Assembly: GCA_021153185.1 (NCBI GenBank)
Contig: JAGKTY010000002.1
Coordinates: 61,522 to 125,521, forward strand
Direction of reading: 5' to 3'
DNA: 64,000 nucleotides
Origin: Lachnospiraceae bacterium
GTDB taxonomy: Bacteria; Bacillota; Clostridia; Lachnospirales; Lachnospiraceae
Shown: one piece after another, positions 61,828 through 64,000 of the stretch
Position numbering within the stretch: position 1 is the first letter of the stretch
How the letters are laid out: every line of letters begins with the position of its first letter
The notes under the pieces: model-generated
Databases searched by the model: none
Seen by the model: only the letters and a program-made list of their open reading frames with translations
Told to the model about the DNA's origin: nothing
Position numbers and translations under genes: made by a program

Positions 61828-62542
61828 ATGTATCGAACGACTTTATAATGGTATTTTAAAAGAAAATCCAACCTTTGTTTTGATGCTCGGAATGTGCCCG
61901 ACACTGGCTGTTACGACTTCGGCGCTAAACGGACTGTTTATGGGACTGACGACAATGGTAGTGCTTGCGCTCAGCAATGCGTTTATTTCGCTGCTTCGCA
62001 ATATTATTCCCGCGAAAGTCAGAATTCCGGCCTTCATCGTTATCATAGCCAGCTTTGTTACGATGATGGAGCTTTTGCTGGAAGGATTTTTGCCTTCTTT
62101 ATATGATACGCTCGGAATTTATATTCCGCTCATCGTTGTAAACTGTATTATTCTCGGAAGGGCAGAGTCCTATGCTTCCAAAAATCCGGTTCTTCCATCT
62201 GTTTTTGACGGAATCGGTATGGGATTTGGATTTGCTGTTGCACTCACAATGATTGGCGCAGTCAGGGAGCTGCTCGGCGCAGGGGATATTTTTGGTTTCC
62301 ACATTATGCCGGATGGTTTTGTACCGGTTAGTATTTTTATCATGGCACCGGGCGCCTTCTTTGTGCTTGCGCTTTTGACTGCGATTCAGAATCAGGTTAA
62401 GATTTCCGGCGAAAAGAAGGGCAAAGATATGAGCAAGATTGGTTCGGGCTGTTCTGAGGATTGCATGAACTGCTCTGAGAGCGGTTGCTCGTCGCGCAAG
62501 TTCTATGACGCGGATGCAAAAGAGAACGGGGAGGTAGAGTAG
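61820..62542 (+). CDS. rnfE: Rnf complex subunit RnfE
   Basis: 240 residues with six membrane helices of the Rnf/Nqr family (NPTFVLMLGMCPTLAVT; NCIILGRAESYASKN near 110). The C-terminal extension has clustered cysteines (CSEDCMNCSESGC), an addition not seen in short RnfE versions. The ATG at 61820 has GGGAGG upstream. rnfA follows one base after the stop. Confidence 0.95.
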   Translation: MNKCIERLYNGILKENPTFVLMLGMCPTLAVTTSALNGLFMGLTTMVVLALSNAFISLLRNIIPAKVRIPAFIVIIASFVTMMELLLEGFLPSLYDTLGIYIPLIVVNCIILGRAESYASKNPVLPSVFDGIGMGFGFAVALTMIGAVRELLGAGDIFGFHIMPDGFVPVSIFIMAPGAFFVLALLTAIQNQVKISGEKKGKDMSKIGSGCSEDCMNCSESGCSSRKFYDADAKENGEVE

Positions 62543-62543
62543 G

Positions 62544-63119
62544 ATGACAAATTTGATTATTATCGCGCTCGGTGCGGCGCTTGTAAATAACGTTGTACTC
62601 AGCCAGTTTTTGGGACTCTGTCCATTCCTTGGTGTATCCAAAAAAGTCAAAACGGCAGCCGGTATGGGAAGTGCAGTTATCTTTGTCATTACATTGGCAA
62701 GCTTTGTGACGGCAATCATTTACAAGTATTTGATGCTTCCGCTTGATGTGGCGTATCTCAAAACCATTATTTTTATTTTGGTGATTGCAGCGCTCGTTCA
62801 GTTTGTAGAGATGTTTCTTAAGAAATATATGCCGCCTCTGTATGAGTCTCTTGGCGTATATTTGCCACTCATTACAACAAACTGTGCGGTACTTGGTGTG
62901 GCTCTCACAAACGTACAGAAGTCATACGGTATTTTGGAAAGTGTCGTGAGCGGCTTTGCAACAGCAATTGGTTTTACAATTTCAATCGTTATTCTGGCCG
63001 GTATTCGCGAAAAGATGGAATACAATGATATCCCAAAGCCGTTTCAGGGAATGCCGATTGTCCTTGTGACGGCAGGACTGATGGCAATTGCGTTCTGCGG
63101 ATTTTCGGGATTGTTGTAG
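62544..63119 (+). CDS. rnfA: Rnf complex subunit RnfA
   Basis: 191 residues with six membrane helices, paralogous to RnfE and inserted with opposite topology. The NNVVLSQFLGLCPFLGVSK motif near 13 and TTNCAVLGVAL near 113 carry the paired half-channel cysteines that hold an iron-sulfur cluster in the membrane in related complexes. GGGGAGG precedes it in the rnfE end. Confidence 0.96.
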   Translation: MTNLIIIALGAALVNNVVLSQFLGLCPFLGVSKKVKTAAGMGSAVIFVITLASFVTAIIYKYLMLPLDVAYLKTIIFILVIAALVQFVEMFLKKYMPPLYESLGVYLPLITTNCAVLGVALTNVQKSYGILESVVSGFATAIGFTISIVILAGIREKMEYNDIPKPFQGMPIVLVTAGLMAIAFCGFSGLL

Positions 63120-63129
63120 GAGGAAGAGT

Positions 63130-63927
63130 ATGAGTGTAATGAGTATTGTCATGGCGGCACTGGTGATTGGAATCCTCGGATTGTTTGTCGGAGTGTTCCT
63201 TGGAATCGCCGGTATCAAGTTCCATGTTGATGTAGATGAAAAAGAAGTTGCAGTTCTTTCCGTGCTTCCGGGAAACAATTGCGGTGGCTGTGGTTATGCC
63301 GGTTGCAGCGGTCTTGCAGCTGCCATTGCAAAAGGGGAGGCACCGGTTAATGCATGTCCTGTTGGTGGAGAGAGCGTTGGAAAACAGATTTCGGAAATCA
63401 TGGGAATTGAAGCAGAGGAATCCGTCAAAATGGTTGCGTTTGTAAAGTGCCACGGAGACTGTGAAAAGACAACCGTTGATTATGAATATACAGGGGCGCA
63501 GGATTGTAACATGCTTGCGTTTGTCCCAAATGGCGGTCCGAAGACGTGTAATTACGGATGTCTCGGTTATGGAAGCTGTGTAAAGGCCTGCCCGTTTGAT
63601 GCCATTCATGTGACAGATGGGGTGGCTGTGGTCGACAAAGAAGCGTGCAAGGCCTGCGGAAAATGTGTTGCAGCATGTCCAAAGGGACTCATTGAACTGA
63701 TTCCGTATGACGCATCGTACGCAGTTGCCTGCTCAAGTAAGGACAAAGGCCCTGTTGTGATGAAGGGATGCCAGGTCGGCTGTATCGGATGTACGCTCTG
63801 TGCAAAAAATTGTCCGGCGGATGCAATTACAATTGACAGTTTCCTCGCACACATTGACCAGGAAAAATGTGAAAAATGCGGTGCATGCGCGGAGAAATGT
63901 CCAAAGAAAGCAATCGTGTCGGTTTAA
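63130..63927 (+). CDS. rnfB: Rnf complex subunit RnfB
   Basis: 265 residues. One N-terminal membrane helix, then the NCGGCGYAGC cluster motif near 55. Four ferredoxin-type cysteine sets follow (CLGYGSCVKACP, CKACGKCVAACP, CIGCTLCAKNCP, CEKCGACAEKCP). It is the likely entry point for ferredoxin electrons. The ATG at 63130 has AGGAGG upstream. It ends the operon C-D-G-E-A-B, the clostridial order. The last 70 bp of the window hold only a weak inverted repeat. Confidence 0.95.
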   Translation: MSVMSIVMAALVIGILGLFVGVFLGIAGIKFHVDVDEKEVAVLSVLPGNNCGGCGYAGCSGLAAAIAKGEAPVNACPVGGESVGKQISEIMGIEAEESVKMVAFVKCHGDCEKTTVDYEYTGAQDCNMLAFVPNGGPKTCNYGCLGYGSCVKACPFDAIHVTDGVAVVDKEACKACGKCVAACPKGLIELIPYDASYAVACSSKDKGPVVMKGCQVGCIGCTLCAKNCPADAITIDSFLAHIDQEKCEKCGACAEKCPKKAIVSV

Positions 63928-64000
63928 ACCGAAAAAAGTGTATATATAGATGACATAACATCGGAAAACCTATATATTGTGTTACAAAATTGTTAAATAA

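Noticed and set aside
63928..64000. Inverted repeat TATATATAG/CTATATA at the end of the window
   Set aside because: AT-rich, short arms; cannot be separated from chance, and the next gene is outside the window.

Overview
The window is a chromosomal segment of a low-to-moderate GC anaerobic Firmicute, most likely a member of the Lachnospiraceae (Clostridia). The evidence is the gene order xseB-ispA-dxs-tlyA-nadK-argR-recN-spoIVB, the DXP/IspH isoprenoid route, a clostridial-order Rnf complex (C-D-G-E-A-B), a giant 2-hydroxyacyl-CoA dehydratase activase, a CmpB-type membrane protein, and a biotin-dependent Na+ decarboxylase cluster. I saw no tRNA or rRNA gene, insertion sequence, prophage or CRISPR array. 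The segment looks like stable core chromosome with a few less familiar small operons.

Layout. 1-2 kb: end of a chemoreceptor gene. 1.8-8.6 kb: isoprenoid, NAD, arginine-regulator and repair operon ending in recN. 8.7-13.7 kb: spoIVB, an HPr/Crh-like protein lacking the catalytic His, and a large hybrid histidine kinase. 13.7-18 kb, minus strand: the 1414-residue activase. 18.2-20.3 kb: a pseudo-rhomboid, a sigma-70-like protein without promoter-recognition regions, and an unknown protein. 20.4-27.1 kb: M16C peptidase, DUF4349 lipoprotein, era, a long inverted-repeat element, a YqzL-like small protein, recO and a lipoprotein. 27.2-32.3 kb: glyS, alaS, rpsU, CmpB protein. 32.3-37.9 kb: branched-chain amino-acid ABC transporter livJHMGF behind a structured leader, plus a cytidylate-kinase-like gene. 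38-43.4 kb: two D,D-carboxypeptidases flanking a phosphoesterase, scpA, scpB and a zinc-ribbon protein. 43.4-48.8 kb: carboxyltransferase / Na+ pump cluster. 48.8-51.6 kb: TetR, RpiR and a BaiN-like flavoprotein. 51.7-54.4 kb: cmk-ispH-rpsA. 54.6-57.3 kb: CheR-type methyltransferase and a RelA/SpoT-domain protein of unusual architecture. 57.5-58.6 kb, minus strand: YprB-like exonuclease. 58.9-63.9 kb: rnfCDGEAB.

How the parts work together. Rnf couples ferredoxin:NAD+ oxidoreduction to ion pumping, and the decarboxylase cluster pumps Na+ on decarboxylation. Both point to ion-gradient energetics in a fermenting anaerobe. Dxs, IspA and IspH belong to one isoprenoid pathway although they sit in separate operons. 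Cell-wall trimming, chromosome condensation (ScpAB) and translation genes are housekeeping. The least explained pieces are the sigma-like/pseudo-rhomboid operon, the CheR plus RelA/SpoT pair, the His-less HPr, the livJ leader RNA and the 25.3-25.55 kb inverted repeat.
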